Origin: Acinetobacter baylyi DSM 14961 = CIP 107474
Lineage (GTDB): Bacteria; Pseudomonadota; Gammaproteobacteria; Pseudomonadales; Moraxellaceae
Length of the DNA: 64,000 nt
Reading direction: 5' to 3'
Assembly: GCF_000368685.1 (NCBI RefSeq)
Contig: NZ_KB849623.1
Coordinates: 186,001-250,000, forward strand
Every line of letters begins with the position of its first letter. Positions within the stretch are counted from its first letter, which is position 1. This document shows positions 37,034 through 45,453 of the stretch, in pieces. The notes below the pieces were generated by a model. It was not told where the DNA came from. It made no database searches and was given only the letters and a program-made list of their open reading frames with translations. A program made the position numbers and the translations under genes.

Positions 37034-37366
37034 ATGGTACAAGAACTTTTAAAACAGCTTCAAAATGGTGAAGCCAAATTTGCTGACGTTTTAGCTTACA
37101 TCGAATCGCGTTTTGAACATCAGCCAACAGCTTTTAAAAATGGTCAACAACAGAATGCAGCCACTGAAAACCAAGGGAGTGCAAAAGTATTTTCATTGGC
37201 ACAAATTGAAGGTTTAAATCAGACTGAAACTTTAAGCTTATTTGCAGAGCATTATGCTGCTGTTTTAAATACACCAGAAGGTACAGATCATCAAAATATC
37301 CGTCAGTTTATGCAACATGGCTGGGATGGTGTGACTTTTGAAGGTGAGGCACTTCAGGCCAAATAA
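37034..37366 (+). CDS. HopJ family protein
   Basis: A 110-residue protein with the HopJ (type III effector HopJ-like) pattern: 'FADVLAYIESRFEHQPTAFKNG', 'NQGSAKVFSLAQIEGLNQTETLSLFAEHY' and 'HQNIRQFMQHGWDGVTFEG'. The family name comes from a plant pathogen, but members occur widely in free-living proteobacteria without type III secretion. Here it is a housekeeping-context gene of unknown role, with no secretion genes nearby. Only the family name is supported. Confidence 0.85.
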   Translation: MVQELLKQLQNGEAKFADVLAYIESRFEHQPTAFKNGQQQNAATENQGSAKVFSLAQIEGLNQTETLSLFAEHYAAVLNTPEGTDHQNIRQFMQHGWDGVTFEGEALQAK

Positions 37367-37380
37367 AATAATAAACGCAT

Positions 37381-37411
37381 AAAAAACCCAGATTCCTCAT
37401 CTGGGTTTTTT
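37381..37411. terminator. Terminator after the HopJ-family gene
   Basis: A 13-bp perfect stem (37381-37393 with 37399-37411) has a five-base loop. Six As at one end and six Ts at the other make it bidirectional. Confidence 0.9.
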
Positions 37412-37511
37412 ATTTGTCTCTTAAAATTAATTCATGCCATCCATCATGGTTATAGATCTTTAAGCATGTTATTCAGTATGAAAAACATGGACTATCAAAA
37501 ACCATTTAAGT

Positions 37512-37925
37512 TTAAGGTCGTTCAGCATATTGTGGCAGATCATCGGTAATGGTATCCCACTCTGCTTTATGCGCCGCAAAAATATGCATACTCGGTTTTT
37601 GCTCGATTTTGGTATCGAGTGTTCCAATCCTTAGCCGATAATATTCAGGCGTATCGGTTTTAATACTCATAATTGGTGAACCACATTCACTACAAAAACA
37701 GCGCTGTGTGGTCGGGGTCGATTGATATTTTTTGAGCAAGTGCTCACCTTGCACAATCTTAAAATCATCTACATGCACAGGGGTATTAGTGGCATAAGCC
37801 GTGCCGTTGGCTTTACGACAACGCTGGCAATGGCATTCTATGATGTCTCCCAAGCCATGACCTGAAATTTCATAACGAATGCCCTGACATAAACAGCTTC
37901 CCGTCAATAATGCAGCTTGTGACAT
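37512..37925 (-). CDS. GFA-family (CENP-V fold) zinc protein
   Basis: The ATG at 37925 gives 137 residues and is preceded by AGGGAG at eight bases; a longer frame to 38015 would add 30 unrelated residues and overlap the neighbouring gene. The fold's cysteine sets are visible: C11-L-C13, C31-H-C33-Q-R-C36 and C86-F-C88-S-E-C91. Members bind zinc and are named after glutathione-dependent formaldehyde-activating enzyme, although most have no proven activity. It follows the YhiN-type flavoprotein gene in the same direction. The function is unassigned beyond the family. Confidence 0.87.
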   Translation of the reverse strand: MSQAALLTGSCLCQGIRYEISGHGLGDIIECHCQRCRKANGTAYATNTPVHVDDFKIVQGEHLLKKYQSTPTTQRCFCSECGSPIMSIKTDTPEYYRLRIGTLDTKIEQKPSMHIFAAHKAEWDTITDDLPQYAERP

Positions 37926-38004
37926 GAAGATACTCCCTCTCGTATTTATTGATTTTTCAAATAAATTAACAGGTTTTATGAATGAGGAAAATAGCCAATT
38001 TAAT

Positions 38005-39210
38005 TTAGTCAGCATTTAATTGTGCATGCACACCATGCGCTGTTATACGTCCTGTCGCGAGACATGCAGTTAATAAATATCCACCTGTAGGCGCATCCCA
38101 ATCTAACATTTCACCACAGGCAAAAATAGCTGATGTATGTTTTAACTTGAGATGCTGATCCAATGCATCCAAGGAAATACCGCCTGCACAGCTAATCGCT
38201 TCTTCAATCGGTCGAAAGCCATGAATGTTTATCGCAAGTTGTTTGATATGCTGCGCCATTTTTTTTGCATCATTCCAATCGGCTTTGTCTACCACATCAC
38301 GTACCAATGCGATTTTAGTTTTATCTAACCCAATTTTTTGCCATAACGTATTTAAAGACTGTTTTTTGCCTTGCTGTAGTTTTTGTAAAATCTGTTCCAC
38401 ACGCTGGTCTGGCAGCAAATCTAGATATAAAACGGTTGAATTTTGATTTTGCATCGCTTCACGCAAATCACGATTACAACGATAGACCAAACCACCTTCC
38501 AGCCCATAATGACTGATGACCATTTCGCCAAATTGAGGAACTTTCCCCTGAACCCACGCTTGAATCCGCTTTAAAGGTTGCCCAAAAATTGCTTGTAAAT
38601 AGTCAGACCAATTGACCAAGACACCCACATTACTAGGTTGAAACGGCTGCATCACTGACGCATCTAACCAGCTTTGCCATTTGCCATCACTCCCCAGTTG
38701 AGGCCATGACAGTGCTCCACATGCCAATACGATGGCATCGACTTTTAGTGTATGTCCTTGCTGTTGTACCATATCCAGTACTGTCAATTGGTCATCTTTA
38801 ACATTCACGACCTGATGCCGATATCGAAATTTCACCCCACGATCTTGCAAACGCTTGAGCCATGCTCGCAGTAAGGGTGCGGCTTTCATTTCATTTGGAA
38901 AAATCCGGCCTGAACTGCCAATGTAAGATTCAATTCCTAAACCGTGCATCCATGCTTGAATCTGCAGCGCAGAAAATTGCTGGATCATCGGACGTAGCCA
39001 GTCGGCATGATCATAACGTGCAATAAAAATTTCTAAATCTTCGGCATGACTGATATTAAGGCCTGTTTTTCCCGCCATCAAAAACTTACGTGCAGCGGAT
39101 GGTTTTTGCTCATACACCGTGATGTCGTAATGACCCAGCTCAGATAACATTTCGGCACAGGCCAGTCCTGCTGGCCCTGCACCAATAATCGCGACCTGCT
39201 TATTCGGCAT
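38005..39210 (-). CDS. YhiN/HI0933-like FAD-dependent flavoprotein (TIGR03862 type)
   Basis: From the ATG at 39210 the product is 401 residues and begins directly with the FAD Rossmann motif 'VAIIGAGPAGLACAEML'. 'GKTGLNISHAED', 'SSGRIFPNEMKAAPLLRAWL' and the C-terminal 'GGISLDALDQHLKLKHTSAIFACGEMLDWDAPTGGYLL' are hallmarks of this family. A TTG/ATT-type start further up (39243) would sit inside the TrmB-like gene. The start overlaps the end of that upstream gene by 11 bases, so the two are co-transcribed. The reaction is unknown for the family. Confidence 0.87.
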   Translation of the reverse strand: MPNKQVAIIGAGPAGLACAEMLSELGHYDITVYEQKPSAARKFLMAGKTGLNISHAEDLEIFIARYDHADWLRPMIQQFSALQIQAWMHGLGIESYIGSSGRIFPNEMKAAPLLRAWLKRLQDRGVKFRYRHQVVNVKDDQLTVLDMVQQQGHTLKVDAIVLACGALSWPQLGSDGKWQSWLDASVMQPFQPSNVGVLVNWSDYLQAIFGQPLKRIQAWVQGKVPQFGEMVISHYGLEGGLVYRCNRDLREAMQNQNSTVLYLDLLPDQRVEQILQKLQQGKKQSLNTLWQKIGLDKTKIALVRDVVDKADWNDAKKMAQHIKQLAINIHGFRPIEEAISCAGGISLDALDQHLKLKHTSAIFACGEMLDWDAPTGGYLLTACLATGRITAHGVHAQLNAD

Positions 39211-39838
39211 GATTCTGACCCAATAAAGGCATGAAATTATCAAAACGCGTTTGATAGGTTGCAGGCTTGCTGATCACCAATTGCTGACACGGCTCACCAC
39301 GCTCCAAATATTTAATCTCAAAATGAGTACGGGCTGAGCCAGATGCAATCACCTGTTTTTCAAATGGTAATTGCCATAATTGCTCTAATTGCTGAGCTGC
39401 CTCTGCAATATATTCAGGAATATTACTGGCCAATGTAATTGTTCCTTCTGGCTTTAAGCGTGACAGTAAAAACTCAAAAAATGGCATATTCAGCCAGCGC
39501 TGTGCAGGATTATGTGGCTCAGGATTCGGATATAAAATAAAAAACTGTTCGACTTGCACAGGATAAAGTGTATGGACAATCCACGGCAAAGCATCGGCAT
39601 GAACAGGATAAAGATTTGGTCGAGGATCAAGTACCTGTTGTTTCTGCATAGCCAAAAATTTCTCTTTGGTGCGTTCAACGGCGTATAAGGTTTGTGCAGG
39701 TTGTAATCCGCTAAATAACAACGCATGTTTGCCCTTACCTGCACCAATTTCCACACATATAGGTGTGTTCTCAATGGCTTTAAAATGACGAGGGGCTTGC
39801 ATACGGTGGGCTTGAAATTGACGAATCGGCATAATCAC
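39200..39838 (-). CDS. TrmB-like SAM-dependent methyltransferase, atypical
   Basis: A 212-residue class I methyltransferase. The SAM motif is 'VEIGAGKGKHALLFSG' (about 30-45), with 'ERTKEKF' for the ribose and 'PVHADALPWI' for the adenine. The overall plan resembles TrmB, which makes 7-methylguanosine in tRNA. However, the TrmB signature FPDPWxKxxHxKRR is here 'LYPNPEPHNPAQRW', so the basic tRNA-contacting residues are missing. It may be a paralogue with another substrate. Only the methyltransferase fold is certain. The YhiN-type gene overlaps its 3' end. Confidence 0.75.
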   Translation of the reverse strand: MIMPIRQFQAHRMQAPRHFKAIENTPICVEIGAGKGKHALLFSGLQPAQTLYAVERTKEKFLAMQKQQVLDPRPNLYPVHADALPWIVHTLYPVQVEQFFILYPNPEPHNPAQRWLNMPFFEFLLSRLKPEGTITLASNIPEYIAEAAQQLEQLWQLPFEKQVIASGSARTHFEIKYLERGEPCQQLVISKPATYQTRFDNFMPLLGQNHAE

Positions 39839-39935
39839 AGCAAACTATTCAAGTAGAGTATTGAAATCAGGCTTAAGTCTAACAACTGATTCATGCTTTG
39901 CCTAATATCTTGATGATGAAATGAAGGATTTTATA

Positions 39936-40127
39936 ATGCCACGTACATTTCCCTGCCCTCGTTGTGGTCAGCCCTCTGTCTGGGAAGGTAATGAAAGTCG
40001 TCCCTTTTGTTCAGAACGCTGCAAACTGATTGATTTGGGTGCTTGGGCCAGTGAAGAATATAAACTCAAAACTCAAGATGCACCAACTTCTGGAAAAGGC
40101 CAGCATTCTGACGATTACGAAGATTAA
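39936..40127 (+). CDS. yacG: DNA gyrase inhibitor YacG (zinc protein)
   Basis: The ATG at 39936 (63 residues) has AAGGA seven bases upstream; the ATG at 39921 would include that site within the gene and is rejected. Zinc ligands C7-x2-C10 and C25-x3-C29 are in 'CPRCGQ' and 'FCSERCK', followed by '[12 protein letters not shown]'. YacG binds GyrB and inhibits gyrase. The C-terminal tail is short and acidic, as is typical. It is divergent from the TrmB-like gene and lies 76 bases before aroE. Confidence 0.93.
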   Translation: MPRTFPCPRCGQPSVWEGNESRPFCSERCKLIDLGAWASEEYKLKTQDAPTSGKGQHSDDYED

Positions 40128-40203
40128 TCTTGAGCTTACAGACTTAAACTCAGACTTTTTTTGGCGTATAGTGATGCCATTTTGAATTTCATGGATATAT
40201 CGC

Positions 40204-40992
40204 ATGACCAAGCAGTTTGCTGTAATTGGTAATCCAATTGAACAATCCCGCTCACCAGAACTTCATCATGCTTTTGCAGAAAAGCTGGGAATTGAGCTGA
40301 ACTACAGTAAACGACTTGCACCTCTCGATGGCTTTGAAGCCAATGTCAAAACTTTCTTCGATCAAGGTGGCTTGGGAATAAATGTCACTGTTCCATTTAA
40401 GGAACAGGCATTTGCCATGTGTCATCAACTTACCGAACGTGCCAAAATTGCTAAAGCGGTAAATACGCTCTGGATCGAAAACGGTCAACTTCATGGGGAT
40501 AATACCGATGGTCAAGGTCTAGTCGATGCCATTCAAGCTCTAAACTGGCCTTTACAGGGTACTCGTATTTTAATCCTTGGTGCTGGCGGTGCAACACGTG
40601 GCGTGATTTATCCACTGGTTCAGGCAGGCGTCACTGAAATTGTGATTGCCAACCGCACACAACAGCGCGCTGAACAACTGGTTCAGGATCTTGCTGGATC
40701 CGTTTCAGAAGCAACATTGAGGGTTATGACACTCGATCAGTTACACGGCAATTTTGATCTGGTTATTAACGCAACGTCTGCGAGCCTCAGCGGCGATGCA
40801 CTGGTATTGCCAGAAACACTACAGTTTAAATATGCTTATGAAATGGCATATGGTAAACCCTCTTCTTTTCTGGATCAGGCCAAAGCTCGCGGCGTTCCTA
40901 CAACAGAAGGTTTCGGTATGTTAGTCGGTCAGGCGATTGAAGCCTTTTCAATCTGGCATGGGGTCAAACCAAATCTTACCGATTTTTTATAA
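40204..40992 (+). CDS. aroE: Shikimate dehydrogenase (NADP)
   Basis: A 262-residue enzyme for the fourth step of the shikimate pathway, reducing 3-dehydroshikimate with NADPH. 'GNPIEQSRSPELHHAF' binds shikimate. K66 in 'NVTVPFKEQ' is the catalytic lysine, and its partner Asp is in 'GDNTDGQGL'. The NADP motif is 'LILGAGGATRGV', followed by 'ANRTQQRAEQL', whose Asn-Arg-Thr favours NADP. The C-terminal 'GFGMLVGQAIEAFSIWHG' is typical. It follows yacG in the same direction. Confidence 0.95.
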   Translation: MTKQFAVIGNPIEQSRSPELHHAFAEKLGIELNYSKRLAPLDGFEANVKTFFDQGGLGINVTVPFKEQAFAMCHQLTERAKIAKAVNTLWIENGQLHGDNTDGQGLVDAIQALNWPLQGTRILILGAGGATRGVIYPLVQAGVTEIVIANRTQQRAEQLVQDLAGSVSEATLRVMTLDQLHGNFDLVINATSASLSGDALVLPETLQFKYAYEMAYGKPSSFLDQAKARGVPTTEGFGMLVGQAIEAFSIWHGVKPNLTDFL

Positions 40993-41084
40993 ATATCAAT
41001 GCTGTAGAATTCAATTTTTAAAAAAGCGAGGAATACCCTGAGATCGGGCTAAAATATAGGGTCTTGCAACCTTAGACAAATATA

Positions 41085-41342
41085 TTACCCCTTTTGTATG
41101 AGGTAATGGTATTCCTTAAGCTCATTCGCATCCAGATGCTCTTCCTGCAATAACAGCTCATGTCCTAAATGTGTACAAAATTTAGGAATATCCCATGATG
41201 TTGAAGGATCTGTGGCAAATACCTCAACAATATCTCCAGATTTTGATTTACGAATCGCCTGATGCAGCATCATGACAGGTTCGGGACAACGCAACCCTCG
41301 TGTATTTAACTGAATTGCTGGCGTAAGATCGTGTTCTGGCAT
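41085..41342 (-). CDS. tusA: TusA-family sulfurtransferase
   Basis: From the ATG at 41342 the product is 85 residues; a GTG at 41348 would add two. The active cysteine is C19 in 'LNTRGLRCPEPVMML', the CPxP motif of the family, followed by 'DIVEVFATDPSTSWDIPKFC'. TusA relays persulfide sulfur from IscS towards 2-thiouridine at tRNA wobble positions. The substrate tRNAs include tRNA-Lys TTT, encoded twice in this window. It is transcribed alone, convergent with aroE. Confidence 0.9.
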   Translation of the reverse strand: MPEHDLTPAIQLNTRGLRCPEPVMMLHQAIRKSKSGDIVEVFATDPSTSWDIPKFCTHLGHELLLQEEHLDANELKEYHYLIQKG

Positions 41343-41528
41343 GCTCACACTTCATTTCAAAAAACTGGCCGTAGTTTAACATAAACTTGTTCGGTCTCAT
41401 TAAATTGAGGCTACTTACCTCATCAATTTGAATCATTTACTTTTTCCCGCCGATTGGATGATGCATAAGCACATTTTCTTCGGTATGATTAAAATTCATT
41501 TTTAGCATAAGAGTCTTTAGGAAAGATC

Positions 41529-42368
41529 ATGCACGAGGAATCAGGCCCATCGTGGGGTATGCGCGGCTTACGAAAATGGCTCGGTACTGCGCCAGAAACA
41601 CGCGATGAACTGCTTAAATTAGTTCAAGATTCACGTCGTTTTTTAGAACCCGATACCGTGGCGATGCTTGAAGGTGTCCTTGACCTTCCTGCCACAAAAG
41701 TACGCGAAGTCATGACTCCTCGCACCTCAATCATTAGCTTGCAAGAAGACGACGAGTTGCTCGATATTCTGCATGTTTTGATTGAATCGGCACATTCCCG
41801 CTTTCCGGTTTTTTCTTCTGATCAGCCAGATAATGTCGTTGGAATTCTTCTTGCCAAGGATCTTCTGCCGTTCTTGACAGAGCCCAGCGCCAAGGTCGAT
41901 GTCCGTGCGCTGATGCGCCAGCCATTATTTGTACCTGAAAGCGCCCGCTCAGATCAGGTATTGCGTATGCTCAAACATACCCAAACACATATTGCGGTCG
42001 TCATTGATGAATATGGCACCACTTCTGGTCTGGTAACCCTTGAAGATATTCTTGAAGAAATCGTGGGTGAAATCGAAGATGAGCATGACAATGTCGATGA
42101 AGAAGCGCAATACATTGTGCCAGATCATGCGCATACCACAGCCAATTCATGGATGGTACAAGCACTTACACCAATCGAACACTTTAATACTGTTTTAGAT
42201 GCTGATTTTTCTGACGATGAAGTAGAAACTGTCGGCGGCTTATTGCTTCAAGAAATTGGATTGGTGAGTGACCTACAAGGTCAGGTGATCGAACTGGATG
42301 ACTGGCAATTTACAATTATTGAAGCAGATGCACGCACTATTCATCTGATTCGAGCTGTACATAAATGA
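41529..42368 (+). CDS. corC: CorC/YbeX-type CBS-domain protein (transporter-associated)
   Basis: A 279-residue soluble protein with a short N-terminal helix, two CBS domains (about 65-195: 'VREVMTPRTSIISL' and 'VPESARSDQVLRMLK...VTLEDILEEIVGEIEDEHD'), and a C-terminal CorC/HlyC domain (about 205-278). It has no transmembrane segment, unlike membrane-bound CNNM/CorC forms. The family is linked to magnesium/cobalt efflux and, as YbeX, to ribosome maturation. AGGAAAGATC before the ATG is a good ribosome-binding site. Its stop overlaps lnt by four bases (ATGA), the conserved ybeX-lnt pair. Confidence 0.9.
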   Translation: MHEESGPSWGMRGLRKWLGTAPETRDELLKLVQDSRRFLEPDTVAMLEGVLDLPATKVREVMTPRTSIISLQEDDELLDILHVLIESAHSRFPVFSSDQPDNVVGILLAKDLLPFLTEPSAKVDVRALMRQPLFVPESARSDQVLRMLKHTQTHIAVVIDEYGTTSGLVTLEDILEEIVGEIEDEHDNVDEEAQYIVPDHAHTTANSWMVQALTPIEHFNTVLDADFSDDEVETVGGLLLQEIGLVSDLQGQVIELDDWQFTIIEADARTIHLIRAVHK

Positions 42369-43924
42369 GAGCATACTTTGAGCAGCTGTTAGGCAATTCC
42401 CGACAGCAAAAACAGCTTCCTTTTATTTTTCCTTTTTTAATTTCGCTATGTTCTGGCGCAATATTTAGTCTCGCTTTAGCACCTTATTATTATTGGTGGA
42501 TTGCGATTTTATCTCCAGCTCTGCTTTATGCCGTATTACATCGTCGCTCAGCCAAACAGGCATTTATGCTGGGTTGGGCCTATGGGCTGGGATTATGGTT
42601 TGTCGGGGCTTTCTGGCTTTATACTTCCATTCATGTATATGGCGATACCAATGCCATTCTCAGTGTGTTGATGATTGCGATTATGGCACTGGTGATGGGC
42701 TTATTTACTGCCATCCAAACCTGGTTTTACCGCCGCTTTTTTCCCGAAACGCCTTTAACTTTTGCGCCCATCTGGATTGTCTTTGAATGGGCAAAAACTT
42801 GGGTGTTTACAGGATTTCCGTGGTTATTTGCGGGTTATGCATTCACCGAGCGTTTTTTAGATCACTATGCACCTTTGTTTGGTGTATTCGGTGTTTCCTT
42901 TGTGGTTATTACCTTAGCTTGTGCTTTGGTTGAAATCATCAAAGGGCGTATTTTCTGGCTCATTCCATCGGGTCTGCTGCTGCTCGGTGCTTGGGGTGCA
43001 TCCCATTTACAATTTGTGCAACCCAAGAAAGCGCCTCCACTTTCTGTTTCATTAATTCAGGGCAATATTCCACAAGATTTAAAATGGCTGACCGAATATC
43101 AATTTAAAACGCTCATGATTTATGCCAATTTGACGCGTTCAGAATGGGGACGAGACCTGATTGTCTGGCCTGAATCTTCAATTCCAATGTTTCAAACCGA
43201 TATTCAACCTTTTCTAGATGCCATGAACCAACAGGCAAAAAATCGAGGTTCGGCATGGGTCACTGGCATTCCTTATTGGGATGTTACAGGTTCGCGGGAA
43301 GTGGGGACGCCACTCTATTATAATAGCATCATGGCTTCTGGCGATAATTCTCAAGGCCTCTATAAAAAACAGCGTTTGGTTCCGTTTGGCGAATATATTC
43401 CGTTGTCTGGTCTATTAAGTTGGGTACTACCAGCGTTGCAAAATGATCCGTCTATGAGTGGATTTAGTCAGGGATCAAATAATCAGAAACCGCTCATGAT
43501 CAAAGGTCATCGACTTGCTGCTGCCATCTGTTATGAAGTGGCTTATCCAAACCTGACCAGACGCAACGCAGAAAATAGCGATTTTCTGGTTACGGTATCT
43601 AACGATGCTTGGTTTACGGGTACGGCTGGCCCAATGCAACATTTACAGATGGTGCAAATGCGGGCCAAAGAAAATGGACGCTGGTTTATCCGTGCCACCA
43701 ATACTGGAGTGACTGCATTTATTGATAGCCAAGGTCATATTGTGAAACAAGCACCTATTGATAAAGAAGCTGTTTTACGTGGCGACTTACCTGCAATGCA
43801 GGGTGAAACCTTATACACCCGTTTAAGTGACTGGCCGATCTTACTGTTTTCGGTTCTATTGCTGATTCTGGGCTGGATCTATCGTCCACGTCAGGTCGAT
43901 GTGTCATTTAAATCACGTCGCTAA
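42365..43924 (+). CDS. lnt: Apolipoprotein N-acyltransferase
   Basis: A 519-residue inner-membrane enzyme that adds the third acyl chain to lipoproteins. About six to seven hydrophobic helices lie in the first 215 residues, and a last helix is near 490-510. Between them is a periplasmic nitrilase-like domain with the catalytic triad E270 ('VWPESSIPMF'), K335 ('KKQRLVPFGEYIP') and C389 ('AAICYEVAYP'). These positions match the E. coli triad (267, 335, 387) closely. Its start overlaps the corC stop by four bases. A strong terminator follows. Confidence 0.95.
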   Translation: MRAYFEQLLGNSRQQKQLPFIFPFLISLCSGAIFSLALAPYYYWWIAILSPALLYAVLHRRSAKQAFMLGWAYGLGLWFVGAFWLYTSIHVYGDTNAILSVLMIAIMALVMGLFTAIQTWFYRRFFPETPLTFAPIWIVFEWAKTWVFTGFPWLFAGYAFTERFLDHYAPLFGVFGVSFVVITLACALVEIIKGRIFWLIPSGLLLLGAWGASHLQFVQPKKAPPLSVSLIQGNIPQDLKWLTEYQFKTLMIYANLTRSEWGRDLIVWPESSIPMFQTDIQPFLDAMNQQAKNRGSAWVTGIPYWDVTGSREVGTPLYYNSIMASGDNSQGLYKKQRLVPFGEYIPLSGLLSWVLPALQNDPSMSGFSQGSNNQKPLMIKGHRLAAAICYEVAYPNLTRRNAENSDFLVTVSNDAWFTGTAGPMQHLQMVQMRAKENGRWFIRATNTGVTAFIDSQGHIVKQAPIDKEAVLRGDLPAMQGETLYTRLSDWPILLFSVLLLILGWIYRPRQVDVSFKSRR

Positions 43925-43946
43925 TTGCTAAATGTGTCGGGCTTTT

Positions 43947-43980
43947 AAAACCGAGATGGTTCACCCATCTCGGTTTTTTT
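43947..43980 (+). terminator. Terminator of corC-lnt
   Basis: CCGAGATGG (43951-43959) pairs with CCATCTCGG (43965-43973). The stem is extended by four A-T pairs and followed by Ts to 43980. Confidence 0.88.
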
Positions 43981-44339
43981 ATACATGTTGATGAGTTAAA
44001 TTCATTTTTTTAGGGAAATTCCCCACTGCAACGTCCCATTGATGACTTAAATTTTCTGCCTGATAAAACTAAATGATTTAAACGCTGGGTTTTTAACACC
44101 AATCGCTTCGCCAAAACAGATTGGCAAAATATAGGTAGGCTTGCATGCTTTTTTTCAAAGACTTCAACCAAAATGATTTTTCCTACGCACCATTCGATTT
44201 TCAAAAATTCTACTATCCGATGATGTCAGTCCTATCTGATTCTTATGACTCATCTTTGAAACTATGCTTTATAAATACATATGAGTTTAAATACCCAAAT
44301 TTAAAGTGAGGCCCAAGCTCCTCTTTCAATCCGATAGAT
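43981..44339. other. Spacer with no recognised gene
   Basis: About 360 AT-rich bases lie between the lnt terminator and the small membrane-protein gene on the minus strand. A 64-codon minus-strand frame (44010-44204) has no family features, good start site or convincing composition. No RNA gene was seen. Confidence 0.4.
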
Positions 44340-44678
44340 TTACCAAGTTGCACTTAGATAAGATAGCATTGCAGCCAAACTCAACATCGGGAGATAGCCA
44401 TAAATTGAAAATATCACCTGTTCAAGTGTTGAAATCTCTTGCTGTGCATTCAGTTTCATTACAGTTGCTTTCAAAGCTGAATAAAAACTTAGAATCAAAA
44501 CTGCACTAAATATACTGAGAGCAATAAAACCCACAATAATCTGGCTGCTTGCATCAGACATCTGCCATAGGCTTAAAATACCCTGACTGATGGGCAGTAA
44601 ACTAAGAATCAGAAGAACAGATTTAAGCACAGACCAGTGAAACTGATTAACGTCATCTGATAAAAATAATGCTCTCAT
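44340..44678 (-). CDS. Small integral membrane protein of unknown function
   Basis: A 112-residue protein that I do not recognise. It has three predicted transmembrane segments (about 16-37, 47-69 and 92-111) and an amphipathic stretch ('ATVMKLNAQQEISTLEQVIFSIYG') between the last two. The start 'MRALFLSDDVNQFHW' is preceded by GGAGAAGATAGC, a plausible ribosome-binding site. It stands alone between lnt and gspG with AT-rich flanks, which suggests an accessory or lineage-specific gene. Its ordered hydrophobic pattern makes it more likely real than chance. Confidence 0.55.
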   Translation of the reverse strand: MRALFLSDDVNQFHWSVLKSVLLILSLLPISQGILSLWQMSDASSQIIVGFIALSIFSAVLILSFYSALKATVMKLNAQQEISTLEQVIFSIYGYLPMLSLAAMLSYLSATW

Positions 44679-44941
44679 GCTATCTTCTCCGACAGTAAAA
44701 ATACGACTTATTGTTATTATGCAAGCTTTTATTTAAATAAAAAGTCTATTTTTATTCATAAATCAGCTTTCTTGTAACCAGTACAGATAGAAGTAATTCT
44801 TATTATAAATCTCAAATCAGAATATTATTATTTATCTAATAAAATCAGAACTTTGCTTTTTAAACTGTATCGATATCGATTATCACTTCATCTTGGTTTT
44901 ATTTAGTTTGAGTGAAGTGATAATCTACTTAAAGCAACAAA
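44679..44941. other. AT-rich spacer before gspG
   Basis: Very AT-rich with no gene seen. It probably holds the promoter of the small membrane-protein gene. No clear terminator for gspG was found in it; GAAGTGATAATC and GATTATCACTTC (about 44878-44927) form a 12-bp inverted repeat that might act as one, without an obvious T-run. Confidence 0.4.
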
Positions 44942-45430
44942 TTATTTACCACTATAATAAATATCTGCATCATTACCTTCGCCGCCAGCTTTACCGTCAG
45001 CACCGAAAGAATATAAATCGAAAGCTCGACCTTCCGTGCCAGGAATTACATATTGAATGTCATTCTCCCAACTGTCTTTAGGATATCCCCCTTTTACATA
45101 GCCACCTGGTAGCCAGTTCTTTGCTGTTGCAGGTTGATTGACCAGTGCATCAAGTCCTCCTTCCTGCATGGTTGGAAAATGTCCATTATCTAGCTTGTAC
45201 TGATCCAGTGCGCCTGCCACTCCTTTCAAAGTAATTTGTGTAGTGTCTACTTTGGCTTTCTCACCGCGCCCCATAACATTCGGAACGATCAGCGCTGCCA
45301 AGACACCTAAAATCACAATCACCACCATCACTTCAATCAAAGTGAAGCCTGAAACGCGTTTCGGACGAATCATTTTTGTTTGAGTCGCAGAGACACACGT
45401 ATTATTTAAAATTGTTTCTTTCTGATCCAT
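44942..45430 (-). CDS. gspG: Type II secretion major pseudopilin GspG
   Basis: From the ATG at 45430 the product is 162 residues. The prepilin motif 'SGFTLIEVMVVIVILGVLAALIVPNVMG' is cut after the Gly before Phe, and the Glu at +5 is present. The C-terminal part has the GspG features 'LDQYKLDNGHFPT', 'GGYVKGGYPKDSWENDIQYVIPG' and the calcium-loop region 'DLYSFGADGKAGGEGNDADI'. The leader before the cleavage site is longer than usual, so an internal Met (26 residues into the longest frame, 'MIRPKRVSG') could be the true start. It is the structural pilin of the T2SS piston. The gene follows gspF. Confidence 0.93.
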   Translation of the reverse strand: MDQKETILNNTCVSATQTKMIRPKRVSGFTLIEVMVVIVILGVLAALIVPNVMGRGEKAKVDTTQITLKGVAGALDQYKLDNGHFPTMQEGGLDALVNQPATAKNWLPGGYVKGGYPKDSWENDIQYVIPGTEGRAFDLYSFGADGKAGGEGNDADIYYSGK

Positions 45431-45453
45431 TTTCATCTCGAATATCAAATTTT

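Noticed and set aside
37034..37366. A real type III effector (HopJ)
   Set aside because: The family name comes from a plant pathogen; no type III secretion genes or effector features are present, and the family is widespread in free-living bacteria.
44010..44204. A 64-codon minus-strand frame after lnt
   Set aside because: Poor start site, low-complexity AT-rich context and no recognisable features.
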